Shown here: piece by piece, positions 9,274 to 18,622 of the stretch
How the letters are laid out: each line of letters begins with the position of its first letter
Position numbering within the stretch: position 1 is the stretch's first letter
Origin: Calothrix sp. NIES-2100
Lineage (GTDB): Bacteria; Cyanobacteriota; Cyanobacteriia; Cyanobacteriales; Nostocaceae
Reading direction: 5' to 3'
DNA length: 64,000 nucleotides
Assembly: GCF_002368195.1 (NCBI RefSeq)
Contig: NZ_AP018178.1
Span: 5,112,145 to 5,176,144, forward strand
Notes under the pieces: model-generated
Told to the model about the DNA's origin: nothing
Seen by the model: only the letters and a program-made list of their open reading frames with translations
The model's database searches: none
Position numbers and translations under genes: made by a program

Positions 9274-11151
9274 ATGGCTACAAAAACCTTTGAACAACAA
9301 GTTCTCGAACTAACCAACCAAGAACGAGCCAAGCAGGGTCTTCCAGCACTCAAAGCCAATACAGAACTCAACTATGCGGCGGACAAATATGCAGAGTTGA
9401 TGGCATCGAAAAATTACTTTAGCCATACAGGCCCGGATGGTTCCCAACCTAGGGATAGAGCCAAAGCAGTTGGCTTTGAAGCGCAAATAATTGGAGAAAA
9501 TATCGCTTTTGGTCAAAAAACACCCCAAGAAGTAGTAACAGCTTGGATGAATAGCCCTGGACACCGAGCCAATATCTTGAATCGCAATTATACTCAACTC
9601 GGTGTTGGTTTTGATAAAAAAGATAACGGTTTTTGGGTGCAAGAGTTTGGTAGTGATGATACTAACCCAGCCAGCAAAATTCCTGGTTCCTCTTCTGGCT
9701 CAGGTTCTCAACCCACACCAACACCAACACCAACACCAACACCAACACCAACACCAACGAATAATAACGGCACATTTGAACAACAAGTTCTCGAACTAAC
9801 CAACAAAGAACGCGCCAAGAACGGTTTAGCACCACTCAAAGGCAATGCAGAACTCAACTATGCAGCGGATAAATATGCAGAGTTGATGGCATCGAAAAAT
9901 TACTTTAGCCATACAGGCCCGGATGGTTCCCAACCTTGGGATAGAATGAGAAAAGTAGGCTTTGATGCTCAAACGATGGGTGAAAACATCGCCGCCGGTC
10001 AAAAAACACCCGAAGAAGTGGTGCAAGCTTGGATGAATAGCCCCGGACACCGAGCTAATATCTTGAATGCCAATTATACCCAACTCGGTGTTGGTTTTGA
10101 TCACAACTATTGGGTGCAAGACTTTGGTAGTAATGATACTAACCCAGCCACCAAAATTCCTGGTTCCTCTTCTGGCTCAGGTTCTCAACCCACACCAACA
10201 CCAACACCAACACCAACACCAACGCCAACGCCAACACCAACACCAACACCCACTCCAGGCAATAATAATGGTACGTTTGAACAACAAGTTCTCGAACTAA
10301 CCAACAAAGAACGCGCCAAGAACGGTTTAGCACCACTCAAAGACAATAAAGAACTTGACTATGCGGCGGACAAATACGCAGAGTTGATGGCATCGAAAAA
10401 CTACTTTAGTCATACAGGCCCGGATGGTTCTCAACCTTGGGATAGAATGAGAAAAGTAGGCTTTGATGCTCAAACGATGGGGGAAAACATCGCCGCCGGT
10501 CAAAAAACACCCGAAGAAGTGGTGCAAGCTTGGATGAATAGCCCTGGACACAGAGCTAATATCCTGAATCGTAATTATACCCAACTCGGTGTTGGTTTTG
10601 ATCACAACTATTGGGTGCAAGACTTTGGTAGCGATGATACTAACCCAGACACCAAAATTCCCAATTCCGTATCTAACTCAGGTTCTCAACCCACACCTGA
10701 TTCTCAAGCTGGTAAGGAACTCAAAGGCACAAACGGTAACGATGTCCTCACTGGTGGTACTGGTAATGACAGAATCTGGGGTGGTAAAGGTAACGATACC
10801 CTAAATGGAGGTGCTGGAAGCGATCGCCTCATTGGTGGGTTAGGGCAAGATAAATTAACTGGTGGTGCTGGAAAAGATACCTTTGTCTTTAAACAAGTGC
10901 AAGAAAAAGGAGATACTATTACCGATTTTAGCACCAATCAGGATAAGATTGACTTGCGCGATATTATGGCTGGCCCAGCTTTCACCAGCAAGAACAAATT
11001 CTCTGATTACCTGAAATTGCAACAAGTTGGTAGTGATACCGTTGTTAACTTGGACGTTAATGGTAGTACAAAATCTGGCGGCTTCGAGAAATTAGTTCTC
11101 TTGGAAAAAGTTAATGCCTCTAGCTTAAATGCTGGTAACTTTCTTGTCTAA
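9274..11151 (+). CDS. Triple CAP (SCP/YkwD)-domain protein with RTX export tail
   Basis: A 625-residue secreted protein with three CAP domains (about 1-130, 165-285, 325-450), each with FEQQVLELTN, SHTGPDGSQP, GEN(I)A and SPGHRANIL, so the family's histidine/glutamate cavity residues are kept in all three. Domains are joined by Thr-Pro linkers coded by CCAACA repeats. The tail (about 485-560) carries RTX motifs (GTNGNDVLTGG, GGKGNDTLNGG, GGAGKDTFVF) and a type I secretion C-terminal target region, with no N-terminal signal peptide. The start is ATG 9274 with TGAGGA eight bases upstream; the TTG just before it is less likely. CAP proteins have varied roles; cyanobacterial function is unknown. 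It faces the type I export operon. Confidence 0.93.
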   Translation: MATKTFEQQVLELTNQERAKQGLPALKANTELNYAADKYAELMASKNYFSHTGPDGSQPRDRAKAVGFEAQIIGENIAFGQKTPQEVVTAWMNSPGHRANILNRNYTQLGVGFDKKDNGFWVQEFGSDDTNPASKIPGSSSGSGSQPTPTPTPTPTPTPTPTNNNGTFEQQVLELTNKERAKNGLAPLKGNAELNYAADKYAELMASKNYFSHTGPDGSQPWDRMRKVGFDAQTMGENIAAGQKTPEEVVQAWMNSPGHRANILNANYTQLGVGFDHNYWVQDFGSNDTNPATKIPGSSSGSGSQPTPTPTPTPTPTPTPTPTPTPTPGNNNGTFEQQVLELTNKERAKNGLAPLKDNKELDYAADKYAELMASKNYFSHTGPDGSQPWDRMRKVGFDAQTMGENIAAGQKTPEEVVQAWMNSPGHRANILNRNYTQLGVGFDHNYWVQDFGSDDTNPDTKIPNSVSNSGSQPTPDSQAGKELKGTNGNDVLTGGTGNDRIWGGKGNDTLNGGAGSDRLIGGLGQDKLTGGAGKDTFVFKQVQEKGDTITDFSTNQDKIDLRDIMAGPAFTSKNKFSDYLKLQQVGSDTVVNLDVNGSTKSGGFEKLVLLEKVNASSLNAGNFLV

Positions 11152-11185
11152 TTAATCCAGTTTTTCCGCTCCGTTTGCAGAATCG

Positions 11186-11206
11186 GCGGGGGAAACCCCG
11201 CTATTT
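11186..11206 (+). terminator. Putative terminator of the CAP-RTX gene
   Basis: A GCGGGG stem, GAAA loop and CCCCGC stem are followed by TATTTCTT, 35 bp after the stop codon. The stem is GC-rich and the T tract is short, so termination is likely but not certain. Confidence 0.6.
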
Positions 11207-11408
11207 CTTAAATTTTGACTCAAACTCGTTCCCTATTAATGTCAAAGCTCTACAAGCTCTTTTAGATTTTTAGTCTGTGTCGTGTAGCGTTCATCGAAGT
11301 TTCGAGCGACGACTTCCGCCGCTCGAACTTTTCTCTATGGTTGTTAAACTTTCGATAAATGATTTTTTAACCGCAGAGAGCACAGAAAACACAGAGGCTA
11401 ACTAGCGA

Positions 11409-13277
11409 TTATTTAGCAATATTACCAATCTGATTCCAAGCATTCACTACTTCTAAGAGATTTTTCGGCAAGTTCTTTTGAGAAATATCGTTATATCTCA
11501 CCGTACCTTCTTTACTGGTCAGGGTATAGGTAATATAATCAGCAGATCCTTGTGGCGCTGGATAACTCAAATTTTGGAATTTGGCAAAGCGCGATCGCTC
11601 TAATAACTGCAAAAATTGTTGCACCTGTTGCTGAGAAATCCGGCGCACACTCCGAGAAGAATCATTAGCATCGCCAATCCGCACTCTAATCAAGGTTCCA
11701 TCTTTAAGTAAAACAGTTTCATAGGTTCTAGGAGCAAACCCACCACTAGAAATCTGCCGAAACACCACATCTCTATCTAACGGTGCTGGGAGTTCATTTG
11801 TGGGAATTGGTACTCCACCACCTACTGCACCACCCGTACCGCTATCAGCAATTGAATTACTCCGCAGCCGATTCCAGCCTTTTAAGACAATTCGTAAATT
11901 TTGCGGTAGTTGATATAGAGTAATATTGTTGTACTTGACAGTACCTTCTGGGCTGGTGAGGGTATAGGTAACGTAATCAGCTGCGCCGCTGGGTGCAGGA
12001 TAACTTAAATTTTTGAATTCACCAAATTTTTTGCGAGTTAATAATTGTTGAAACTGTTGTACCTCTTGGAGAGAAACACGGCGAACTGTACGTTCAGAAT
12101 CGTTAGCATCACCAACTTTTACCCGAATCAAGCGCCCATCATTGAGTAAAACAGTTTCATAGGTTGTACCCGCCAAGCCACCACTAGAGATTTGGCGAAA
12201 TACGACATTTTGATCTAACGGTGGTGGTAACTCATCTTGAGGGATTGGTACTGGTGTAACGCTACCAGTATTACCATTTGGCCTATCACTACTAGCAAGC
12301 TGGATTTGGGAACCACTTTCATCACTGAGAAATACCCAAGGACTGATTCTATTAGCTGATTTTACAAATACTTCCCAGCCAGATACTAGTATTGGATCGC
12401 AAAGATTACGAATAGTTGGATTTTCGCAACCCCGAGAAAATTGTTTTTGCTTATAAGCAACAATGTTAAGTTCGCTGATAGATAGCTTGGAAACCAGGGA
12501 AGCTTGGCGCAAAACTCCATCTTTCACTGTTTGGGGTAATTTTTGACTAGCAGTTTGGCTAGCTTTTTCATTTAACCTCAGCCCGGAACCTGTTTCATCA
12601 GCGTGATATACCAAGCTTTGTCCAACTGCGCCCACAACTATCCGCCAACCTGGTACTATAGCTCTGAGACAACCTTCATTAGCATTACCTAATTCTAAAC
12701 AGCCATCTCTCCAATCTTGTTGTTGAGCTTGAATAATATTTAGCTGAGAAATCGGTTGTTGCAAACGTGCAGATGCAGCTTGCAAAACTTGATTTTTGAC
12801 AGATTGTGGTAATTGGGTTGTGGGGTTATTTGTAGGAGTCTGTGCGGAAGCTAACCGGATGGAACGCCCATTGTTATTAGTGTGATAAACCCAATTTTGT
12901 CTACCATCAGATACTACAAATCGCCAACCAGGAACTATGGCTTGTGTACAGAATTCATCTGGCTGAGATAGTTCTAAGCAACTATTGCGCCAATTTTGTT
13001 GGCTGTAATTAATAATTTGCAGTTTTTGTGTTGAGATTCCCGTTCTCCGAGATAAATCCTGTAGCACCACATTAACTATTGAACGTGGTAATTGGTTTTG
13101 GTTTAAATTTTGTGTTAGAACTTCATTTTTTGTGTCTGGTGAAGTCTCAAGAGCAGCAGCACTACTGTTTTTGATTAATGTCAACCCGCTACCAACTGAT
13201 AAAATTCCAGTTAACACTAAGGCAGTGAAAATCCGTGCTTGATTGCTGGTAGAATAATTACCCAAAGATCCTTTCAT
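11409..13277 (-). CDS. Exported repeat-domain protein of unknown function
   Basis: A 622-residue protein that I do not recognise by function. A membrane or signal segment lies at about 17-37 (IFTALVLTGILSVGSGLTL). Then come three copies of an 80-residue module (LP.S....VL.......I....L.I......W...CLEL....E.C..AIVPGWR.VV), the third more diverged, and two copies of another module of about 130 residues (DVVFRQISSGG...YETVLL.DG.LIRV.IGDANDS.R.VRR) ending in YTLTS.EGTV.YN. Linkers are Pro/Ala-rich. The paired cysteines in module one suggest an oxidising compartment. It is probably periplasmic or anchored to the cell surface. It stands alone on the minus strand, facing the CAP-RTX gene. Confidence 0.8.
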   Translation of the reverse strand: MKGSLGNYSTSNQARIFTALVLTGILSVGSGLTLIKNSSAAALETSPDTKNEVLTQNLNQNQLPRSIVNVVLQDLSRRTGISTQKLQIINYSQQNWRNSCLELSQPDEFCTQAIVPGWRFVVSDGRQNWVYHTNNNGRSIRLASAQTPTNNPTTQLPQSVKNQVLQAASARLQQPISQLNIIQAQQQDWRDGCLELGNANEGCLRAIVPGWRIVVGAVGQSLVYHADETGSGLRLNEKASQTASQKLPQTVKDGVLRQASLVSKLSISELNIVAYKQKQFSRGCENPTIRNLCDPILVSGWEVFVKSANRISPWVFLSDESGSQIQLASSDRPNGNTGSVTPVPIPQDELPPPLDQNVVFRQISSGGLAGTTYETVLLNDGRLIRVKVGDANDSERTVRRVSLQEVQQFQQLLTRKKFGEFKNLSYPAPSGAADYVTYTLTSPEGTVKYNNITLYQLPQNLRIVLKGWNRLRSNSIADSGTGGAVGGGVPIPTNELPAPLDRDVVFRQISSGGFAPRTYETVLLKDGTLIRVRIGDANDSSRSVRRISQQQVQQFLQLLERSRFAKFQNLSYPAPQGSADYITYTLTSKEGTVRYNDISQKNLPKNLLEVVNAWNQIGNIAK

Positions 13278-13894
13278 ATTCTAGTTATAATCAGTTCCTA
13301 CTCAAATAATTGCTACTCTGCAAATAAATACCTAAGAGGATGTTTGCAACCTCACCCCCTCACCAAATTTTAGATTTTGCGAAAAGTTCGCTCGCCGCAA
13401 GCCGACGTTCTGAACTTTTCAAGTTAGATTTTAGATTTTGGATTATATTATCCAACTACAATCCTTGCAAGCAAAATTCCAAATTATTTGATCTTCCTTC
13501 CCACTTCTTTGTGAGTCAAAACTTTTTTAACTGGAATGGGAGTTTCAAAGCCTCTATAATCATCAAAGCTGCTCCTACCGCTACTCTTCTCAGAGGAGAG
13601 GGGCGCTAGGAGAAGTAGGAGAGAGGTTTTTAGTCAATCTTGCTACTTGACACACAACAACGCCAAAATCTAAAGCCAAACAGCTGGAAATTAAACAAGC
13701 GTCAATCTTCTGATGCAGATGTGAAGATAGACGCTGCTATGTTGATGATTTGTTCCTAAATTATTAAATGTAGTGTTGCGATCTAAAATTCAGCCGTTCA
13801 TAAATTTCTACTGAGTGGCTTGAGGTATACCACACCAAAAGCCCCAGTTAATATCAAACTTAAAATCCACAATAGTATTAAGCACTGAGAAGTA
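13278..13894. other. Intergenic region with small dispersed repeats
   Basis: No convincing gene is seen in these 617 bp. At 13378-13445 there is a small dispersed repeat of the AAAAGTTCG...CGAACTTTT kind, with TAGATTTTGGATT-type copies around it. AAGAGGATGTTTG at 13334 matches the sequence right after the MFS gene stop near 32753. A 17-bp unit (AGTATTAAGCACTGAGA) is tandemly doubled at 13874-13907, overlapping the stop of the next gene. Confidence 0.5.
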
Positions 13895-14395
13895 TTAAGC
13901 ACTGAGAACTTGTTGTTCAATCGTCTGATTATTTGGGACATCAAATCTAATCGTACTAGCTGCCCAATCTTTTAAATCAGGTGCTAGCCAAACTAGTTTG
14001 CGGAGAATTTCATCATTCACCCACAATACTAAAGGGCAATGAAACTGTTTGCGGAACTCATCTCGCATCAGATTGGTACTAATGATGAGTTCGTTAATAT
14101 CAATTACAGATTCTAAACCTCTGACCATCAATACATCAGGTGTGTTAAAACCTACTGTAGTTGAGATGGTTGTATACAGTGTTTCCGTTGCAGGCGGAAG
14201 TACAATCTCTTGGATATGGGCCGATGAGAATTCTGTTAACAGATTTAGTACCTGCTGTTGCCTATTAGCAGAGTTACAAGATACCAAAATTAATGAAAAT
14301 GCACCAGCAGAAACCATCATCGCTCTTGCGAGTCGTTTGGTGGCTGCGACAGTATTCCCCATACCGTCTTGTGAATTGTTAAAGCTGCTGATCAT
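13895..14395 (-). CDS. Stand-alone NTPase-like N-terminal domain, probably truncated
   Basis: A 166-residue protein resembling the N-terminal domain of large cyanobacterial TPR proteins with an NTPase-like region. The best landmarks are the segment CPLVLWVNDEILRKLVWLAP and DLKDWAASTIRFD, which in those larger proteins is followed by a linker and TPR repeats. Here the protein ends in EQQVLSA within a doubled 17-bp sequence, and no TPR coding follows, so it looks like a surviving 5' fragment or a naturally short form. The N-terminal region has a hydrophobic strand (AGAFSLILVSCN) rather than a signal peptide. No partner gene is adjacent. Confidence 0.55.
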   Translation of the reverse strand: MISSFNNSQDGMGNTVAATKRLARAMMVSAGAFSLILVSCNSANRQQQVLNLLTEFSSAHIQEIVLPPATETLYTTISTTVGFNTPDVLMVRGLESVIDINELIISTNLMRDEFRKQFHCPLVLWVNDEILRKLVWLAPDLKDWAASTIRFDVPNNQTIEQQVLSA

Positions 14396-14884
14396 TATAA
14401 AATCCTGCCTTTGGTCTTTAAAAGTACCTTAGCTTTTTCAGTTTAATTCGTTCACCAAGTAGTTATCCAAAGTATTTTTGGGTAAAATTCGATAACAATT
14501 TATTTGATGACCTACAGTAATCTTACGCAAGATTTAATAATTGAGGATGGAGTGTGTGACCCCGCATTTACGGTAAATAGATAGAAGGTATGTAATTCAA
14601 ATAACAACACAGCCAAATTTCCAGGATTGTTGAGTAGTTGATACCTAAAAATCACTGTTGGCTACATTACCCTGCCAAAGCGCACAGAGAACAGGAAAGT
14701 CAGGGAAAGAAGCTTCAGGTGTCCAGATTTTCTGCAAAACTCTCCTAGGAGTGGTAAAAATCAGGTTACATCATCGGCGTAAACTCATGACAACAATTGG
14801 TATAAATATTTAACCAGCAGGTAACAAAGCAACTTCTGTTGGGCTATTTAAGTCATGGTTTGTGTTGGAGAACGCCTGTAACAA
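14396..14884. other. Intergenic region, no gene seen
   Basis: This 489-bp gap separates a minus-strand gene from the plus-strand GHL10 gene and must hold both promoters. I see no coding region, no strong hairpin and no repeated element worth naming. Confidence 0.5.
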
Positions 14885-16138
14885 ATGATGAACAAACTGG
14901 TGAAGCGGTTAGTGACTGTTGTCAGAGGGAATTTTTACCAAAGTAGAAAGCGGGCGATATTTGCCATAATATTGACTTTGAGCATGGTAGCTACTGTGAT
15001 GCTTTCCTTACCCTTAAATGCTCAAAGTCCGCCTTTGCGATCGCCTGGAGCGGAATTAAGAGGTGTCTGGTTAACAAATATTGATAGTGATGTGCTATTT
15101 GAACAGACTCGCCTCAAAAAATCTTTACAACGGCTGAGTGAACTCAATTTTAATACTGTATACCCAACAGTGTGGAACTGGGGCTATACCTTGTATCCTA
15201 GCAAAGTTGCTGCCACAGCCATCGGGCGATCGCTCGACCCCACCCCCGGACTCCAAGGGCGAGATCTGCTCAAAGAAGTTGTGGAAGAAGGACATAAACA
15301 AAATTTAACAGTCATTCCCTGGTTTGAATTTGGTTTTATGGCGCCGGCTGATTCCGAATTAGCCAAACGTCATCCCCAGTGGCTGACTAATCGCCGAAAC
15401 GGAGAGCGAATTGTCAAAGAAGGAACCCACGACCGAGTTTGGCTGAGTCCCTTTCGTCCGGATGTGCAAAAATTTATCCAAGATTTAATCGTTGAAATTG
15501 TTAAAAACTATAATATCGACGGTATTCAATTTGATGACCATTTTGGCTTACCCTCAGAACTAGGCTACGATCCTTATACAGTAGCGCTCTACAGAAAAGA
15601 ACACCGTGGTCTTGCGCCTTCGTCTAATCCTAAAGATCCAGAGTGGGTAAGCTGGAGAGCGAATAAAATTACCGACTATATGAAGCAGGTATTCACAGCC
15701 ATCAAAGCTGTGAAAAAAGACTGTATAGTATCTGTAGCACCAAATCCCCAACGTTTTTCCTACGAATTCTTTTTAGCAGACTGGCAGAAATGGGAACGGA
15801 TGGGACTGGTAGAAGATATAGTTTTGCAGATCTATCGGGATGATCTGAATGTATTTGTCAGCGAATTAGAGTATCCAGAAGTAAAAGCTGCCAAGAGCCA
15901 TATTCCCGTGAGTATCGGCATATTATCTGGATTGAAAGGTAAATCTATCCCCATGCAACAAATTCAAACACAAGTGCAAAAAGTACGCGATCGCAATTTT
16001 GCTGGCGTCGCCTTCTTTTTCTATGAAAGCCTCTGGAACATCAGTAAAGAAAAACCCTTAGATCGTCAAACCAGCTTCCAGCAAATTTTCCCCACCCGCA
16101 CAGCCTACCCGAATCTGCTCACAGGCTGGAAACCTTAG
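14885..16138 (+). CDS. GHL10 / DUF187 glycoside hydrolase-like protein
   Basis: A 417-residue envelope protein of the COG1649 (YngK, GHL10) family, related to glycoside hydrolase TIM barrels. A signal or anchor helix lies at about 25-45 (AIFAIILTLSMVATVMLSLP). The barrel starts with ELRGVWLTNIDSDVL and includes FNTVYPTVWNWGYTLYPS, VIPWFEFGFM, the strand NIDGIQFDDHFGLP with an acidic cluster at the presumed active site, SVAPNPQRFS and QIYRDD. The substrate is likely a cell-wall or surface glycan, but activity is shown for few family members. ATG codons occur at 14885 and 14888. The gene is monocistronic and ends just before a repeat-rich spacer. Confidence 0.9.
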   Translation: MMNKLVKRLVTVVRGNFYQSRKRAIFAIILTLSMVATVMLSLPLNAQSPPLRSPGAELRGVWLTNIDSDVLFEQTRLKKSLQRLSELNFNTVYPTVWNWGYTLYPSKVAATAIGRSLDPTPGLQGRDLLKEVVEEGHKQNLTVIPWFEFGFMAPADSELAKRHPQWLTNRRNGERIVKEGTHDRVWLSPFRPDVQKFIQDLIVEIVKNYNIDGIQFDDHFGLPSELGYDPYTVALYRKEHRGLAPSSNPKDPEWVSWRANKITDYMKQVFTAIKAVKKDCIVSVAPNPQRFSYEFFLADWQKWERMGLVEDIVLQIYRDDLNVFVSELEYPEVKAAKSHIPVSIGILSGLKGKSIPMQQIQTQVQKVRDRNFAGVAFFFYESLWNISKEKPLDRQTSFQQIFPTRTAYPNLLTGWKP

Positions 16139-16349
16139 GGGAAGCAGGGGAGCAGCACTTCTCTGCGAGACGCTCCGCGAACGACTACGCTCAGTGACCA
16201 GGGAGCAGGGGGAAATGAGCAGGGAGTAAGCAAGCAAAAAATTCTTATTCTTTCTTGTCCCTCCGAAGTTCTGAGCGGAGGAAGCCTCCGCTCAGACTTC
16301 TCTCCTTGTCTCCCTTGTCCCATTTCTCCCCACAGTCCCTCATCCCCTC
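16139..16349. repeat. Cluster of small dispersed repeats
   Basis: Holds CTTCTCTGCGAGACGCT at 16158, the same core as the doubled repeat at 47261-47394, and an inverted TCTGAGCGGAGG / CCTCCGCTCAGA pair near 16270-16298. These GC-rich modules are of the small dispersed repeat type known from Nostoc genomes. They lie between two convergent genes. Confidence 0.7.
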
Positions 16350-17849
16350 TTACCCGCCGATTCCCAACCGCCCAGCCAAGCCAGGAGTCAAGGGAAGCAG
16401 GGTGCTAATCATTAAAAATAGCGCCAAAAGACCTAAAGCAGCCCTAGCGTCATCAGGTTCGCTAATTTCATTCAAGCTGGGGCGTTCTAAATCCCGTTGT
16501 AAAAACAGAATTAAAATTGCCCAGTACATAGCTAAAGGATTGGCAAGAGATACAATACCTAGCAAAATTAAAGTTGCCAAGGTTGCTCTTCCTGCGGTTT
16601 TGCGTCCATAAATCGCTTGGACAATGCGCCCACCATCTAATTGTCCGGCTGGCATTAAGTTTAACGCGGTAATGACTAATCCCAGCCAACCAATGACAAC
16701 TAAAGGATGAACGTTTACTTGAGGAGACTGTAAAGCCGAACCAAGGACAACTCGCGCCAAGCTACCCACCAAAATCGAACCTTGGAAAAACTGATTGGGG
16801 ATTTGAAATAAACTGCCTGGATGAGAAAGCAACAAGCCGACAATCAGCATTAACAAAGAAACTATACCACCAGCCGCAGGCCCCGCCAAAGCCACATCAA
16901 ATAGTACCGTGCGGTTGGGTAAGAGTGACTCAAAGCGGGTAATTGCACCAAAAGAGCCAATTTGCACCGCCGGGAGAAAGAACGGCCAGCTAAGGCGGAC
17001 TTGGTGACGTTTAGCCATTACCCAATGACCAATTTCATGAGCCACCAAAATCGTCATTGTCCCAATACCTAGGGGTAAAGTTTCTGGTAAACGTTGTAGT
17101 TGTCCCAATAAATCAAAATTCAGCAGTAACCCCGCAGCTTCCAAACTTGTAGTAATAGTAGCGATGAATAAGATACCCGCAAAAGCTTTTTGGGGTAACG
17201 ACATCGGGCGCGGGTCATTGCGGCTGGGTAGGACAATTACGACAGGCTTACCGTCTGTATTCTCTACTAAAAATAAGCGATAGCGATCGCCTAGACGCTC
17301 CTGCAAACTTCCACTCAACCGATTGTGAATTTCCTGCGCTTCTCCTCGCAGGTTACCTTTAAAAATTACACCTTCCTGGTAGGGGATTGTTTCTGTAGCA
17401 AAAAATGTGTCAATGCCAAAAATACCTTTAATTGCATTCAAATCATCTTCTGGAATTGAGAGAACCTCAATTTTCAGTTCCCCAACTCCTGGGGAAGACT
17501 GGGAATCTGGTGCGGTATTGAGTTCAGGTGAAGCCTCAGCAGCCAGTCTTTGGGTTGCTCTTTGCTGAAGTAGTGCATCTTGTCCAGCTTTTCGCAACTG
17601 CTTCCCTAAGAAAACATACAATCCAGCGGAAGCTACTACCAAAAACAATATACCCACTATGTTGATGTAAACTCCAGCGGCAAACAAACCAAAGAACAAC
17701 AGCCAAGGAGCCATCAACACCACCGACTGTAACCAGGCCAAGATTCCCAGCTTACCAAAAGGTCTGGCGCGATAAAAGCCCCAACCCAAAATGCCAAAAG
17801 CTACCAGCACAATTGCTGTAACGATAGAAGTTTCTGATAGAGTAAACAT
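16350..17849 (-). CDS. Site-2 protease-like M50 metalloprotease (EGY-like)
   Basis: A 499-residue integral membrane zinc protease. Two membrane helices open the protein (about 8-25 and 38-80). A soluble domain (about 120-215; VLSIPEDDLNAIKGIFGID, QEGVIFKGNLRGEA, YRLFLVENTDGKPVVIVLP) follows, as in plant EGY proteins. The catalytic part has HEIGH in ILVAHEIGHWVMAKR (about 270) and the distal metal-binding motif LNLMPAGQLDGGR (about 420). Both active-site motifs are intact. It probably cuts membrane-embedded substrates such as anti-sigma factors; the substrate is unknown. It is transcribed alone, tail to tail with the GHL10 gene. Confidence 0.93.
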   Translation of the reverse strand: MFTLSETSIVTAIVLVAFGILGWGFYRARPFGKLGILAWLQSVVLMAPWLLFFGLFAAGVYINIVGILFLVVASAGLYVFLGKQLRKAGQDALLQQRATQRLAAEASPELNTAPDSQSSPGVGELKIEVLSIPEDDLNAIKGIFGIDTFFATETIPYQEGVIFKGNLRGEAQEIHNRLSGSLQERLGDRYRLFLVENTDGKPVVIVLPSRNDPRPMSLPQKAFAGILFIATITTSLEAAGLLLNFDLLGQLQRLPETLPLGIGTMTILVAHEIGHWVMAKRHQVRLSWPFFLPAVQIGSFGAITRFESLLPNRTVLFDVALAGPAAGGIVSLLMLIVGLLLSHPGSLFQIPNQFFQGSILVGSLARVVLGSALQSPQVNVHPLVVIGWLGLVITALNLMPAGQLDGGRIVQAIYGRKTAGRATLATLILLGIVSLANPLAMYWAILILFLQRDLERPSLNEISEPDDARAALGLLALFLMISTLLPLTPGLAGRLGIGG

Positions 17850-18003
17850 CTCTAAACCTTTGATTTTGAGACCGAGCTAGTACAGCTGCGGTATTGCAGG
17901 TACATTAATTAATCTATAACGTTGCCTGTGGCTTACCCAAATTTTCATCATAAATTCTGGCGTTTCACCCGACCTAGCATTTGACCATTTAAACTTTGCG
18001 TTC

Positions 18004-18035
18004 TTCGTAGTCAGTACTTTAGTGCTAACTACGAA
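18004..18035. repeat. Dispersed palindrome
   Basis: TTCGTAGT and ACTACGAA enclose an inner imperfect stem (CAGTACTTTAGTGCTA). The pattern of a TTCGTAGT outer arm around an ACTTTAGT centre is a repeat type common between cyanobacterial genes. Confidence 0.55.
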
Positions 18036-18207
18036 CTTAATTAGGGCGGGTTACGGGTATGTAAGACAAATTCAAAAAATATTTGTTACACATGAATTTA
18101 TTAAATATAAAAAACTCCACCAACAAAGCGGAGTTTGTGTCAGTGGTCAGTGAAAAAAAAGATTTAAAAACTGCTCATACTAATTTTCTATGAAGATGCA
18201 TATAATT

Positions 18208-18231
18208 AGCCTGCTTAGGCAGGCTTTGTTT
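18208..18231 (+). terminator. Terminator-like hairpin
   Basis: AGCCTGC, loop TTAG, GCAGGCT, then TTGTTT. The structure is classic, but no plus-strand gene lies immediately upstream, so it may end an unannotated transcript or be a stray hairpin. Confidence 0.5.
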
Positions 18232-18528
18232 GTATAGCCCCAAACTTGGTGGGTGAGGGCGTTAATGTGCAAACTCACATAGAATTGGGGACATCCAATT
18301 TTTTAAATACCCAATAAATTTGTAGTGCGAACGCGAGAGCGTGTCCGTTGGCGCAGCCTCCCGCAAGGAAGGACAAACGTCTCGGAAGCTGATGTTCATT
18401 CATCGAGCAAGATGCTCGCACTACGGAATATGGGTAATTTATTTTTTTTAAATCCCTTGGTATCACAAGGAAGGCATGAAATCCGAGCCAAACACAACTG
18501 ACAAGTGACACAGCTTCGCGCCCTAAAA

Positions 18529-18570
18529 AAAAGGCAAAATTCAGCAATATTGTGTTGAATTTTGCCTTTT
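18529..18570. terminator. Bidirectional long-stem terminator
   Basis: A perfect 15-bp stem, AAAAGGCAAAATTCA and TGAATTTTGCCTTTT, around a 12-base loop, with A and T tracts at both ends so it can act on either strand. It lies 52 bp beyond the stop of the minus-strand small exported protein gene. Confidence 0.75.
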
Positions 18571-18622
18571 TATTTGAGATAATAGATGTGTTACTTAATC
18601 TAAAAATATTCTTGATGCAATT

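Larger units (their letters stand above)
17850..18622. other. Intergenic region with hairpins and dispersed repeats
   Basis: These 770 bp hold no convincing gene. They contain a palindrome at 18004-18035, an AAACTCC/GGAGTTT stem near 18112-18132 followed on the minus strand by a T-rich tail, a terminator-like hairpin at 18208-18231, a GC-rich small dispersed repeat at about 18328-18386, and a long-stem terminator at 18529-18570. A 90-codon open frame on the minus strand here includes repeat sequence and has no protein-like features. Confidence 0.55.

Noticed and set aside
9064..9300. 78-codon minus-strand frame over the CAP-RTX start
   Set aside because: It overlaps the ribosome binding site and first codons of the CAP-RTX gene and has no protein-like features.
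18275..18547. 90-codon minus-strand open frame
   Set aside because: It covers a GC-rich dispersed repeat and one arm of a terminator stem, with no protein-like features.
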